Source of the DNA: Mallotus nudiflorus
Taxonomy: Eukaryota; Streptophyta; Magnoliopsida; Malpighiales; Euphorbiaceae
DNA: 64,000 nt
NCBI GenBank assembly: GCA_947683625.1
Contig: CANTUR010000383.1
Coordinates: 1,550,001 to 1,614,000 of the forward strand
Reading direction: 5' to 3'
The notes beneath the pieces were generated by a model. It worked only from the letters and a program-made list of their open reading frames with translations, searched no databases and was not told the origin of the DNA. Position numbers and translations under genes: made by a program. Below are positions 1 to 11,159 of this stretch, in pieces (the first letter of the stretch is position 1; each line of letters opens with the position of its first letter).

Positions 1-1467
1 TGTGATCAAGACTGAATGCCAACTTCTACTTTTGGATACGTTTGTGTTGAGTGGAGTAGTTACTTTCCAATTAAGAGTTCTTGAGCCCTCGTGACCTGAG
101 CTTACCACTGATTTACTCTAAATTTCAAGATTTTTCTTGGAGAGTCTGACGTATAGAAAATATAACTCGAAGGTTATTGAATCATTGCTGCTGGCGTTCT
201 CACTCTGGTAATCTAAAACATAAGAGAAAAGCTGAAACTTACTCAAAACTCTATGGTTAAGTCTTAAATTTTAACCACGTAAAAGGGTAGAAACATAATG
301 ATTTTTTTTTTTTAATTCATTTGGCCCTGGTGATGATTCCAGTATCCATAAATCAAAACTCATTCATAACATAAAAGGGTAAAAACACTATATTCTTTTT
401 TGTCTTTCTTCTTGTTTGGTTGTTCTGAATCATGATCATTATTGGTCTCTAAAATTTAGTGAAAAGGTAAGGACGAAGTGCTAAAGACATGGAATCTATA
501 TAATAGTGGATGATGATATACATATTATATGGTTGTCTCCTAGCAGATTTAAGTGAGTGGTACTGGTACTACAGCTAGTAGGGGCCATTGAGTCGTCTCA
601 GAAACACAAAAAAAAATAAAATAATGGGGGAGGGGGGGGTACTATAGTTAAGCTTATAGCTATATCTTCAGTTCATGCAGACCGTTTGTAGTGTTGGTGT
701 CATCATCCATATGTCCTCTCTTCCCATCTCAGTCTCAACTTCTCATCAGTACTGTGATAAAGGGAGATTTTTATCTATATTTTAAAAAAAAAATTACATC
801 TAATAATTAGATTATTGGTTAACACATATCGAATTCTCCATTTTAGCATGATCACTTAACGACGGCTGCTCCTCTATTTCACCATAAACGTGAGTCGCGG
901 GCTGCGAGGTGAAGTGGACTCATTTCAAACTAAAGAGGCCCTCAATCAATTAATAAGGATGATAATGGAACACGTAAAGAGTTCTGTTTCTTAGAATTGC
1001 TAATCAAGCACTGCTTGCAACTCTTCAGCCTGCAGCTTGTTGAAAACCTCTGTTGAAATGATGCTTTTCATACGGTAAATTAATTATTCTTTTTGCCGTA
1101 GCCTGGTGATGTTATCTCTATCCTCGACTGCTCTAGCATATTAATCCTCATGAATTTATAGCAAATTTTTCTAAAATACATGCATGCAAGTACGCCCTGT
1201 TAAATATTTCTTGTGAACCTTTTCATACAACTTGAATTTAAATATAATTCTTCCATGACTACGCGAGATTTTTGTAGGATATGTTTACAAGTGAAGTTGG
1301 TATACATGCAGAATTAAAATGTACATTTGAGATCACCAGTAAAAAGTAATTAAGTGATAACTTTTCTTTAAAATATTATAAGATATAATATTCAATTTTT
1401 GCAGTTGTTGATTTAAAAGGAAAAAAATTGTCCGTATTATATATACAGTCATAATCATATAACTTTC
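1..1467. other. Intergenic, no gene seen
   Basis: AT-rich sequence with short A and T tracts. No reading frame with recognisable similarity and no tRNA-like structure was seen. It ends exactly where the solo LTR starting with TGTAAACACTC begins. Confidence 0.5.
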
Positions 1468-3381
1468 TGTAAACACTCGATTTGGTCGGCCCGTTTTAGG
1501 GGACGAATTAGGGATGTTCAATTTGATTGACCCGTTGTCAAGCCCGATGATAAGAAAACTCGAAACTCGAATGCAAGTAAAGCCCAAAATCTTTTTGAGA
1601 ATGGATCTAAAAGCCTAAGCCTAAAGAACCTCATGCAAGCCTAAACTTTTTGGCCCAAAAGGCCCAAACCTATGAGCCAAAGAGGCGATTGTCTCTTCAC
1701 AGAGGCGCTCTCCTCTTCACCAGATCACATACTGCTGCATTAAATGACGTTTATCAAGGACAATAAGTTGGTGGGTCCCCACCTGTTCTTGCTCTGCAAT
1801 TACAGTAACAATAGTTGATTTTTGAAAAAAAGTATGGGCTAAAAAGGGATGGTAATGATGAAGAGAGGAGGGGGGGAGCAAAAAGATTAAAAAGGAAAAA
1901 GAAAAAAAGGGCTCTGAAAGGAAAAAAACACAGAGGGAAAAACGAAAAGAGGAAAAAACGTCCTCAAGAAAGGGAAGGAAGGTTGAAGTAAAAAGTCCAC
2001 TTTCTCCATAAGGGAAGAAGGAAGAAACTTGTGTCAAAAGTGGATACTACATCCTAGCAAGGATCTCAATCAAAACAGCTCTGAGGGTCTCTCATTTTGG
2101 TATAAAATCTGCACTTAAACTTGATATGTTCATCATTTTGTGTATTCTTGTTTATGTGTAACTGAGCTATTAGTACATTTTAGGTTTATCTCTAGTGTGT
2201 CATGCTTGATATCTCATTTTATTGATGGATCTTTTAATATTTTTGCATGTAGTCATAGTATGATGAGTGTAGAGTGTGTATATGCATGTTTTGGTTACTT
2301 AGAGTAGAAGTTTGCACGTCTTAAGAGTTAGAGCCGACCTGGTGGTCAGGCGACGCCTCATCTCAATGAAACGATCGCCTCATCAATAAGGCGATTGGCC
2401 CATTGACAGGCCCTTAGGGAGCCTATCTTTTGTGTGTATGCTACCTGTTTTTGTCTCGGATCTGTAAGAGCCCTGTTGATGAGGCGTCGCCTCATTAATG
2501 AGGCGACCGCCTCATTGGTAGGGTTAACTTGTTTCCGACTTCGTTTTATTGTTTGTTTGCTATGACGTCTGCTTTAATATGTCCCCTTTTGACCTTAAAT
2601 ATGTTTGCATGATTGCATGATGGTGATTATTTTGATTACTTGATGTTTTTTTTTTGTCCGTAATGTGAAAACCCTCTTTTTTATATATATAGAGTCTCCT
2701 TTGTAAGTATCGTTGCATGTGACTTCATTTTTTTTTATGAAAGGAAGGGCTAACTGTGTGATATTTGCAGGAATTACTTGATGATTTCTGTCATCAAATA
2801 ATCACTTTTGCTAGTTATCCCTTGTACATTGTCGCTTTTATGTTATTATATTGGTTTATTTTCTATATATTATTCTTTTATTTAGCCTAAAAAACATTAT
2901 AATTCTTAATCCCTTCTCCCTATTTAATTTTGAATGTATGATTGTAAATTATTATTTATTTCATTTACTGCGTTTCTTTGAATGTTGGGACTTAAAGGCA
3001 TGAAATTGGACTAATGTGCAAACTCAGACTTAATTATAAAATCTGACAATTATCCAAAGGCAATTTCATTACGTGTGGTAAATGAGGAAATAATTAAATA
3101 ATTAAATTATAATAAAACGCAAAACACAGACGGAGACTAACCGTAAGGTTGGGTGAATATTCAAACGTTCATACCTAGTTTTCGAACCCGATCTTTGATG
3201 ACGACTTCTGGGAATATCCGTGAGATCCAGTTGCTGTACAGTGTGTCCCGATTTTTATCCGGGTGGCGACTCCATCTCCGAATAGGCCCATGACCTATAT
3301 GATATTTTTTAATAGAGCTCGAGCCCACATAATACCGTAGTCGTCAAACACTTAGACATGCATTAAATTTCACTGTCTACA
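1468..3381 (+). mobile_element. Solo LTR of a Ty3/gypsy-type element (1.9 kb)
   Basis: The segment starts TGTAAACACTCGATTT and ends CACTGTCTACA, the TG...CA termini of an LTR. It is flanked by CTTTC (1463-1467) and CCTTC (3382-3386), a 5-bp target duplication with one change. Neither an internal coding region nor a second LTR is present, so I read it as a solo LTR left by LTR-LTR recombination. Its ends and an internal TGGCGACTCC stretch near 3263 match the layout of the solo LTR at 16324-17885, so the two are probably related families, perhaps Tat/Ogre-like. The reading frames inside it (for example 1717-2037 minus) have no recognisable protein features. Confidence 0.72.
2348..2520. repeat. 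Clustered GGCG palindromic motifs in the solo LTR
   Basis: Variants of AGGCGNCGCCTCAT occur in two clusters (about 2348-2400 and 2479-2520), with further GAGGCG copies near 1683 and 1701. Each is a short near-palindrome in otherwise AT-rich sequence. They lie within the LTR at 1468-3381 and may be part of its regulatory U3 region; that role is inference. Confidence 0.5.
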
Positions 3382-3386
3382 CCTTC

Positions 3387-5641
3387 CAATATAAATTTTT
3401 TTTTTTTTGAGATCAACATAAATTATATGAGGGAGTGTCTTGGTTCTGATAAAAAAGAGTGCAGAAATATCGTACCAAAAATCTTAAAAAATCAGTGCAA
3501 TAAGATTTTGTTTCTGAAAACGAAAAGTAAATCTTGAAAAAAAAAAAAAAAAAGATAAAAGTAAAGATAAGGCTTGAAAAATTGGCACATGCATGCATGA
3601 GCCTCAATTATTTAAATATATAAACTAAAAAAAAAATGAAGAAATTGTGGTCCATTTTTTTTTTTTTCCCCTCTGGAGTGTGAATTGGACTGCATTGGTT
3701 TCAACATCTTCAACTTGTCGAAAATGAAGTTGTAACATCTTCAACTTGTTCCTAACATGTCAAGTAAAAGTTTTCTATGTAGTGATTCAGAGTAGCCAGT
3801 GATGTGGCAAATATTCGTGCCATCATTGGGGAGACCCGTTTCTCCAATTTGTAATTATAAAAAAATTAATAGTAAGTATTTTCTGTTATACCTTTTATAT
3901 ACTTAACACATAAATAATATCAACATAACAGTTTATATTATTCCTTTTACTCTTTATTTTTTTACATTGTGGCATTGTTAGGTTGTTAGTGTTACCTTAA
4001 TTGCACCTCTTAAATCAAAATTTATTTATATGTATCAATGAAATAAAAAAAAACAATAACAAATTTTTTATTATTTAAAACTGTCCCATTAATATTTTGA
4101 CAAAATTCAATCTCATAACACGCAACACCAATTCAACCCCAAGATCTTTTTAACATCGAACATAAATCCCTTCACCATTTGATAATAACCCTTGGTGATA
4201 ATTATTTATCGGGAAGATAATTACCTACATTATATATATTACACTTTATAATTGCATGCACAACTTAAGTGTAATAATATTTAGCCAATAAAAAAACACA
4301 TTTATTTATTATTTATATTAAACTGTTAGATGTATTACATTTAGTGTAAATAAAAATTTCTTTTATATACTGTACATATTCAATAATGATATTGAGGATA
4401 AGGGCAAAAGAAAAATGTAAAAGCAACAAAGAGAATGAGATTTTGATTTTTTTTTTTTTTAAATAGTATCGCTTGCTAGATCACACATTAAACAGTAAAA
4501 TTTGATCACGCAATGAGCAAAAGAACACACTATTGTCAAGCTATCAAATTGAAGTGCGCATGCTCTCTTTGTCCTTCAAAGGAATTGCTTTGTACCAAAA
4601 GATTTTAAAAAATGTCGCAAAATCTCACTTTCTCTAAAGTTTTTCATTCATACATATATGTTGATGAAAAATGATTTAAGTCATTAGCAACTATATAAAT
4701 AATATTATCGATAAAGAGAGAGATTTTTTTTAATATATTATCTTCCATTTGATTAATTCTCAAGTTAATGTATAATTTTAACTTAAAAAATAAAATTATC
4801 TTTTAATATCATTAACAATACTATTTATATTACTACCAACCATATGCATTATTTTCCTATCTATATATGTATAGTCTCCACGATGAAGAGAACGATAAGG
4901 TGGTAGAGGGGGTGGTCCAAATAATACATAAAACCCCCTCTATTGACATGTGTCTTGACAAATTAAAAGCAATGTCCTTTGATAATGGTTATCCACAAAT
5001 AGGTCCCTTCCTTCTTTTATATCACTCAAAGTCATTGTATGTGCTTATAATGCTCTATCACTCTCAATCATATTAATGTTAATTTCCAATTCACTATCTC
5101 TTTTTTTCTTGCACCTTGTAAATTTTATTAATTTTAAATACTAGCAATTAAAAAAAATGTGATAATGCTTTATTTGAGATTATTTTATTTTATTTATTTT
5201 TATCTAAGTTGGAGAATTCTTTAACCCAATGTTATTAATTAGGCAGGCTTAGCCCATAGTCCACTCCTCAGGAGAAGGTTAACAATGAGAAGAAAATATA
5301 ATAATTTCTTCAATAATTATAAAGGAGGTTTTTGCCATGGTAAAATTAGATTTATAATATAAAAATATGTAAAAAAAAAAAAAAAAAAAAAGGTGTATTA
5401 TTTTTACACTACAAAGTAAACCATAAAATATAATATGCTCAAAATAGGAAAGAATTTTTCAATTATAAAAGGAACTAATTTATTTTAGCAGCCTTATAAA
5501 ATTATATTTTTGTTTTAATTATCTCCAAAGAAAATTATTTAAAAAATAAAATAATATAGTAAATGCATATTAATTATGCCCTTGCCTTTAATAGCCTAAA
5601 TAACGCTTCTAAACCAAAAATTGGATCATTTCATTTGACAA
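3387..5641. other. Intergenic, AT-rich; 5' flank of the PPR gene
   Basis: Poly-A/T tracts lie near 3395-3405, 3538-3554, 4447-4461 and 5371-5391. A possible small inverted-repeat element is at 4685-4846. A 69-codon open frame at 4867-5076 (plus) has ordinary amino-acid composition, but I recognise nothing in it and see no splice context that would make it a gene. No clear TATA box was picked out directly upstream of 5642. Confidence 0.45.
4685..4846. repeat. Possible MITE with imperfect terminal inverted repeats
   Basis: The left end reads TCATTAGCAACTATATAAAT. The reverse complement of the right end reads GTAGTAATATAAATAGTATT followed by GTTAATGAT. The two arms match over roughly 30 bases with several mismatches, around an AT-rich centre. 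No clean target duplication was found, so this is tentative. Confidence 0.3.
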
Positions 5642-7459
5642 ATGAACCGGGCGTTGAAAACCAAGTGCCTCGTCAACTTAACTGCCTTACATCCTTCCCG
5701 CCAAAATAAACGGTCAAGTTTTCATTCCAAAGCCAATGTTATGGAAAAGCTCCAGAACTGCAATGATTTCGTTTCTGCAACCTCAAAACACAGCTACTTG
5801 TTGAAATCCGGGCTTTTAAGCGATACTATCACCACCAATCATTTCATCAATTGCTACAAAAGACTTGGAAAAATCCCCTACGCGCATCAATTATTCGATG
5901 AAATGCCAGAACCAAACGTGGTATCATTTACTTCGATCATGGCCGCCTATGTGGACATTGGCCAACCAAAAATTGCACTTTTATTATACAGAAGAATGCC
6001 TGAGAATTCAGTCATGCCAAATGATTTCACGCTTGCAACTGTGATTAATGCATGTTCGATGCTTGCTGACCTTGGCACTGGCAAGAAAATTCATACCCGT
6101 GTTGAGATGTTTGGATTTCAAGGGAACCTTGTGGTGTGTTCTTCGTTGGTTGATATGTATGGGAAATGCAATGATGTTGATGGAGCTAGGCGGGTCTTTG
6201 ATTTGATGGACTATAGGAATGTTGTTTCGTGGACCTCAATGATTGCAGCATATGCACAGAATGCAAGAGGACGTGAAGCACTTGAAGTTTTTAAAGAATT
6301 CAGTTGTTTGATGCAAGAGAGAAGTAACCATTTTATGTTGGCTAGTGTGATCAATGCTTGTGCAAGCTTGGGGAAGTTAATTTCAGGTAAAGTTGCACAC
6401 GGTGCAGTTATACGCGGTGGGTATGAGGTAAATGATGTGGTTGCAAGTGCACTTGTTGACATGTATGCTAAATGTGGATGTTTTAGTTACTCAGATAGGA
6501 TTTTCCGGCGAATTCCTAGTCCTTCTATCATTACATATACATCAATGATTGTGGGTGCTGCAAAGTATGGACTTGGAAAAGTGTCTCTCCAGCTCTTCGA
6601 AGAGATGGTTGATAGAAGAATAAAACCAAATGATGTCACTTTTCTTGGGGTTTTGCATGCATGTAGCCACTCAGGATTTATCGATGAAGGTCTAGAACAC
6701 CTGAATTCCATGTATGGGAAACATGGAATAATACCTGATTCAAAGCATTATAATTGTGTTGTTGACATGCTCAGTCGAAGTGGTCGTCTAGATGAGGCTT
6801 ACAAGTTAGCAAAATCTATTAGGGTGAACCCCAACGAAGGGGCTCTCTTATGGGGCACGCTTCTTTCAGCTAGTAGACTTCAAGGACGAGTGGATATAGC
6901 TGTTGAAGCAAGTAAGTGGCTAATTGAATCGAATCAACAAGTAGCAGGGGCATATGTCACGTTATCAAACACATATGCATCAGCCGGGGAGTGGGAGAAC
7001 TCTCAAAGCCTTCGGTCTGAAATGAAGAGAATAGGAGTTCACAAGGAACCAGGATGCAGCTGGGTTGAGATTAAGGATTCAACGTATGTGTTCTATGCGG
7101 GGGATCTATCATGTGAAAGAGGGAATGAGGTTCTGAATTTGCTGAAGGAATTAGAGGGGAGAATGAAGGAGAGGGGTTATGTAGGAGGGAGCATGGGATT
7201 GGTGTTTGTTGATGTGGAACAAGAAGCTAAGGAGGAAGCTGTGTCTCTGCATAGTGAGAGGCTGGCATTGGCTTTTGGGTTACTTAGCATACCTAAAGGA
7301 ATCACCATTAGAATAATGAAGAATTTGAGAATGTGTAAGGACTGTCATGAGGCTTTCAAGCTGATCAGTGGGATCGTAGACAGAGATTTTGTTGTAAGAG
7401 ATATCAATAGATTTCATCATTTTGAGAATGGCTCTTGCTCTTGCAGGGATTTTTGGTAA
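5642..7459 (+). CDS. Pentatricopeptide repeat protein, PLS class with E and DYW domains
   Basis: An intronless 605-residue protein. From about residue 60 it is a series of degenerate ~35-residue helical repeats of the PLS type (LFDEMPEPNVVSFTSIMAAY, VDMYGKCNDVDGARRVFD, VDMYAKCG). The E/E+ region follows, with GCSWVEI, and then a DYW deaminase-like domain. The zinc/deaminase signature is complete: LHSERLA with His537 and Glu539, and CKDCHE with Cys565 and Cys568. The last three residues are DFW rather than the canonical DYW. Proteins of this family bind organelle transcripts one base per repeat and direct C-to-U editing. The N-terminus is basic and Ser/Asn-containing, compatible with a mitochondrial or plastid transit peptide. 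It resembles what I recall of Arabidopsis At4g15720 (REME2, mitochondrial editing), but that orthology is unverified. The first in-frame ATG was used; no upstream coding extension is visible. Confidence 0.95.
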   Translation: MNRALKTKCLVNLTALHPSRQNKRSSFHSKANVMEKLQNCNDFVSATSKHSYLLKSGLLSDTITTNHFINCYKRLGKIPYAHQLFDEMPEPNVVSFTSIMAAYVDIGQPKIALLLYRRMPENSVMPNDFTLATVINACSMLADLGTGKKIHTRVEMFGFQGNLVVCSSLVDMYGKCNDVDGARRVFDLMDYRNVVSWTSMIAAYAQNARGREALEVFKEFSCLMQERSNHFMLASVINACASLGKLISGKVAHGAVIRGGYEVNDVVASALVDMYAKCGCFSYSDRIFRRIPSPSIITYTSMIVGAAKYGLGKVSLQLFEEMVDRRIKPNDVTFLGVLHACSHSGFIDEGLEHLNSMYGKHGIIPDSKHYNCVVDMLSRSGRLDEAYKLAKSIRVNPNEGALLWGTLLSASRLQGRVDIAVEASKWLIESNQQVAGAYVTLSNTYASAGEWENSQSLRSEMKRIGVHKEPGCSWVEIKDSTYVFYAGDLSCERGNEVLNLLKELEGRMKERGYVGGSMGLVFVDVEQEAKEEAVSLHSERLALAFGLLSIPKGITIRIMKNLRMCKDCHEAFKLISGIVDRDFVVRDINRFHHFENGSCSCRDFW

Positions 7460-8138
7460 TGACTAGTGACCATTGGGTCATCGGCAAATAAGGTACCAAA
7501 GCCTTACAAGGGCATGGGCCTTGAGGACTGATGGTAGGCCTTGACAGGTCACCAGAGGGCCTGGCATCCTCTGACACAAGGCTTAAAAAATGGCCTGAAA
7601 CATCTTCCAGTCCATGAGATAGGGTGGCTTGTGATCATGGTCATAGCACTTAAAGATCTTAGAGTTAAGCCATCATTTTGCTGGATATGCTTTCATAAAA
7701 TATTTTATGAATGTTAGATTTGATGCAAGAACTTGAATGGTCAATCAGGGAGCAAATAGAACTGATATTTGAGCTCATTCTTATGATTAAGCAAGAACAT
7801 TTTAAATTTTTTTTACTAAAATATTTCATTTTAATTTAGAAAAAATTAACAAAAATCACCTTTGTTACTTATCCAATCCACTAATGGAAAATGTATTAAT
7901 GTGCAATCTAAAATTGAATGAAACCATATCTAATAGAAAAGTACATATTTAATAAATTAATTGAATTAAAATAATATAATATTAAATGCGATATCTGAAA
8001 TAATACATACAAATTTCAGTTTTTTTTTTTCAATAATTCATAAAAAATCATTAAAAATGCTCCATACATGACACGTTAAAAAATAATAAATTATCTCTCA
8101 AAAAAATAATAAATTAGTCGAATGATTTATGCCTTCCA
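7460..8138. other. 3' flank of the PPR gene, intergenic
   Basis: It begins with likely 3' UTR of the PPR gene (moderate GC content until about 7700) and then becomes AT-rich. It ends at the target duplication of the Mutator-like element. No gene is seen. Confidence 0.45.
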
Positions 8139-8148
8139 TTATATACAA

Positions 8149-8341
8149 GGGAAAATTGTATTTTTTTTATGTCTTAACTTTTTAATTTTTACTATTTAGT
8201 GTCAAAAATATTTTTTTTAAATCAAGTTACTAAACTTTAAAAATTACAATTAATGTGGTGTTTTTGATTAGAAGCACCATGCTAGAGTGCTAACTAGGCA
8301 GTGATGGGGTCCACTTTTTTCTTCATCACTTGGCACGTCAA
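8149..8341 (+). repeat. Left terminal inverted repeat of the Mutator-like element
   Basis: It starts GGGAAAATTGTATTTTTT and ends near CATCACTTGGCACGTCAA. The reverse complement of 20813-21006 aligns along its whole length, including GGTCCACTTTTTTCTTCATC and TTAAAAATTACAATTAAT. Beyond 8341 the two arms diverge, which sets the inner edge. Confidence 0.8.
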
Positions 8342-8472
8342 CAAAGAGGAAATTAAAAAGGCAAAACTAATCATAAAACAGTCCATTATAATGTTGTTAT
8401 TTCTTCCTTAACTTTTTCTAGGGATTTCATAAAGAAAAACTAACAAAAATAGTTTCTTCTCAATCTTCAATC

Positions 8473-8703
8473 GTGACTCCATTGAACTCCTCCACCATCG
8501 TTGTTGCCACTGACTCCAAACAAAACACTATCAAGTTATCGCCCTCCACACCTTCATCATTCATCTATATAACCGATCCACTAGGTAATTTGTATCCTAT
8601 TAACAATGATTTTGGTGGTGCTAGCCATGCGAGGAGTGCTAGTCTTGATTGGATGTGGATTATTAGGCCTTTTATTAAGATTTGGACTTTAAGATCACTA
8701 TAA
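8473..8703 (+). pseudogene. Unidentified open frame inside the Mutator-like element
   Basis: A 76-codon frame that opens at a GTG codon; the only internal ATG is late, at 8650. It is Ser/Thr-rich at the start and contains TDPLGNLYPINNDFGG and ARSASLDW. The composition looks like real coding sequence rather than random AT-rich translation, and it lies between the left TIR and the kinase fragment. I do not recognise the source. It may be a captured exon from a host gene; this is inference. Confidence 0.35.
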
Positions 8704-8914
8704 GAAAGTAAGTGCAAAGATCAAGATTGTAAAGAGAGGATGAAGCTTTTAGCATCTATAGTGAATTTGGTACTTTGCTATGTTTTAATTGCTCAATAAT
8801 TCCAACTTATGGTCTTTTTTTTTAGTTTCACAAATAACAATCTTTTCCTTTATATAATAATAATTCTCTTTTTAATATTTGTTGCTTTTATATCTCTTTA
8901 ATTTGAAAATAAAA

Positions 8915-9055
8915 ATGGAAAATTGTATAGCATCGGTGTTTTATTATCTTCACTTTGAGAGTGATATTCTTCTTGATGCGGAGATGGTTGCTTATGTTAA
9001 CAATTTTGGTTTGGCTAGGCACTTAACAAGCACAAGTGATGAATCCCAGAGTTAA
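8915..9055 (+). pseudogene. Truncated receptor-like kinase catalytic fragment
   Basis: A 47-codon frame starts at ATG 8915 and ends at TAA 9055. Its sequence (IASVFYYLHFES, DILLDAEMVAYVNN, FGLARHL) matches the subdomain VIb-VII region of plant LRR receptor-like kinases. The catalytic loop residues (normally HCDLKPSN) are missing between YLHFES and DILLD, and the DFG aspartate is Asn (NFG). It cannot be an active kinase. It sits inside the Mutator-like element, so capture of a host gene fragment is the simplest reading, though a decayed insertion target is possible. Confidence 0.6.
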
Positions 9056-9253
9056 GGCAACTTAGCTATTGGCACACACTACCATTTTCTTTGTACAAGC
9101 ATTATTATACACAAACATGATTTATTAGTATAAGGACATAGCTAAGCTTCCTATTCTATAAATAGTAGAAGTTGAATGCCATTTTGACACATCATTTATA
9201 ACAATTCGCATAAAGTAATATGGCGGTACAATTCATACCAAAAAAGAAAGAGG

Positions 9254-9258
9254 AACAC
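9254..9258. repeat. Target site duplication, 5' copy (AACAC) of the gypsy element
   Basis: AACAC immediately precedes the 5' LTR, and the identical AACAC follows the 3' LTR at 19574-19578. This sets both ends of the gypsy element exactly. Confidence 0.85.
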
Positions 9259-9706
9259 TGATGTTGGACAGTAGTAAACATTTATGCAATTTCCACATTT
9301 TTCTTTCTTCATTGCATAGTCAACATATGTTGTTTTTTGCTTGTCAATAATCAACTGTGTTATAGCTGACTTTATATTATTTTTAGCATTTATAGTAAGG
9401 GTTGTCCAGCTGTATCAATTTCAGCTGTGTTTAGGTGTCTTTTATATGTATTTTCAAAATGCTAGCTACCAACCCTTAAGTAAAGGAATAACTATTTGTA
9501 TTCTCATTTTAAGCAGCCTATATAAGGCTGAGTTGTTGTAGTTTATAATAAATCTTTTCCTTAATAAAAAATTTTATTATTATGTGTTATCAAACATACT
9601 TTCCTCTAAGAGTTATAGGTTGTTTTAACCTCAACTCTTCTGTATTTCAAGCAAATTTAGAGTTGTTTCAATTTTAAATTATGTAATTCTTTATTTTACA
9701 ATATCA
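9259..9706 (+). repeat. 5' LTR of the gypsy element
   Basis: It starts TGATGTTGGACAGTAG and ends TTTTACAATATCA. A TATA-like box lies in CAGCCTATATAAGGCTGAG (around 9519), with a polyadenylation-like AATAAA near 9547 shortly after. The 3' copy aligns throughout, with scattered substitutions and a ~12-base indel. Confidence 0.88.
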
Positions 9707-9708
9707 AG

Positions 9709-9720
9709 TGGCATCATAGC
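9709..9720 (+). other. Primer binding site (initiator tRNA-Met type), degenerate
   Basis: TGGCATCATAGC lies two bases after the 5' LTR. It differs by two bases from the common plant retrotransposon site TGGTATCAGAGC, which pairs with the 3' end of initiator tRNA-Met. Confidence 0.7.
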
Positions 9721-9760
9721 AAGGATTTCCCCTACAAAAGTCATTTTTTACAAAAAGGAG

Positions 9761-11060
9761 ATGGCTAACACTGAAGATTCAACCTCCGACAACATGAAAA
9801 CCATGATCGATCTGCAAAGGGAAACTCTATAGGTTCTTCAAGGCTTACAAACCTTTTTTAAAGGGCTACAAGTTGAGCTATGGGTTGCTGTACCTATCAA
9901 CAATGGTCCCCATGATTGGGTAGAGCCACCACCACTACAACCATATAGAGATATTCTAAATCATCCCCCGCTGAATTTAGAGATGCTAATTCATAGGCAT
10001 GTTCACAAACAACTTGATGATAATAGTGATGAGGAGATTGAGACTTTTAAACACATAGGCATGAGGCATAATCAAATGAGAAACTACAATGGCACACCTG
10101 ATTTAGGTCATTTTTAAGGCAACTTTAAGTACCAATTAAAGATGGAGCTTCCTACCTTCAATGGCCAACTATATATTAAGGAGTTTTTGGATTAGCTTAA
10201 TGAAGTATAGAGGTTTTTCGATTATATGGAGATCCTTGATAATAAAAAAGTTAAATTGGTAGCTTATAAACTAAAGGGATGAGCTTCAACTTGGTACAAG
10301 CAGGAGCAAATGTCACGAGTTCATATGGGGAAAACACAAATAAGATCCTGGCAGCGAATGAAGTAACTACTTAAGAGTATTTTTTTACCACGTGACTATG
10401 TTCAAATTTTATTCCATCAATATCAAAATTATCGATAAGGAGATCGTTCAGTATAAGATTATTCAACTGAATTCTTTTCATTGTCTACTCAAAATGACAT
10501 TTTTGAAATCAAATCACAATGGGTAGCAAGGTTTATTGGAAGATTGAGGCCAAACATCCAAGATAGACTGGGTGTTAAAGATGTATGAAATTTTAGTGAG
10601 GCCATTCAACTTGCAACTAAAGTTGTGACCTAAAATGACAAATTTTACACTCACCAACAACAACTTTATAAGTCATACATGGGAGAATCTTCACATAGAA
10701 ATAATACCCAAAATAGGGGTAAAAAAGTGTCAATTGAAGGGCAACAAGCACCACCTCTTTTTCAGCATACCAATGGAGTAAAAGGCAACCGTGTAACATC
10801 TTTCTCCATTACATAAATTTTTTAAAAGGGTCCCAATCAGTAATAAAAGCCATTCGAACAACAAGCTGAGAGGAAGAACCAACCTCCTAATCCTTATACT
10901 TATCCAACACAAGATAAGTGTTATCGATGTGGCGTAACTGAACATAGATCCAACACTTGCCCTTAACCAAAGACTAGAGGAGTCAATATAGTCAACCAAA
11001 AAGCACTAACGGAAGAACTATTATATAAAGATGGTGACTACAATGAGGAGAACCATTAGT
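9761..11060 (+). pseudogene. gag region of the gypsy element, broken
   Basis: An ATG at 9761 opens the gag-like frame. The frame then meets many stops (for example near 9830, 10117 and 10195). A CCHC zinc knuckle is readable near 10917-10960 as CYRCGVTEH followed by RSNTC, the nucleocapsid signature. ELPTFNGQLY and ASTWYKQ in the middle match the retrotransposon gag core. It is non-functional. Confidence 0.8.
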
Positions 11061-11159
11061 GTAATACAAATGTTGAGGAAGCTGAATATACATATGATGA
11101 AGAAGGAAGACAACTTAACATGATTCAACATATGCTATAAACTACAAAACAACCACTTC

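Noticed and set aside
4867..5076. 69-codon plus-strand frame (starting MYSLHDEENDKVVEG)
   Set aside because: The composition is gene-like, but no family match, no flanking exons and no support. Kept only as a note in the intergenic entry.
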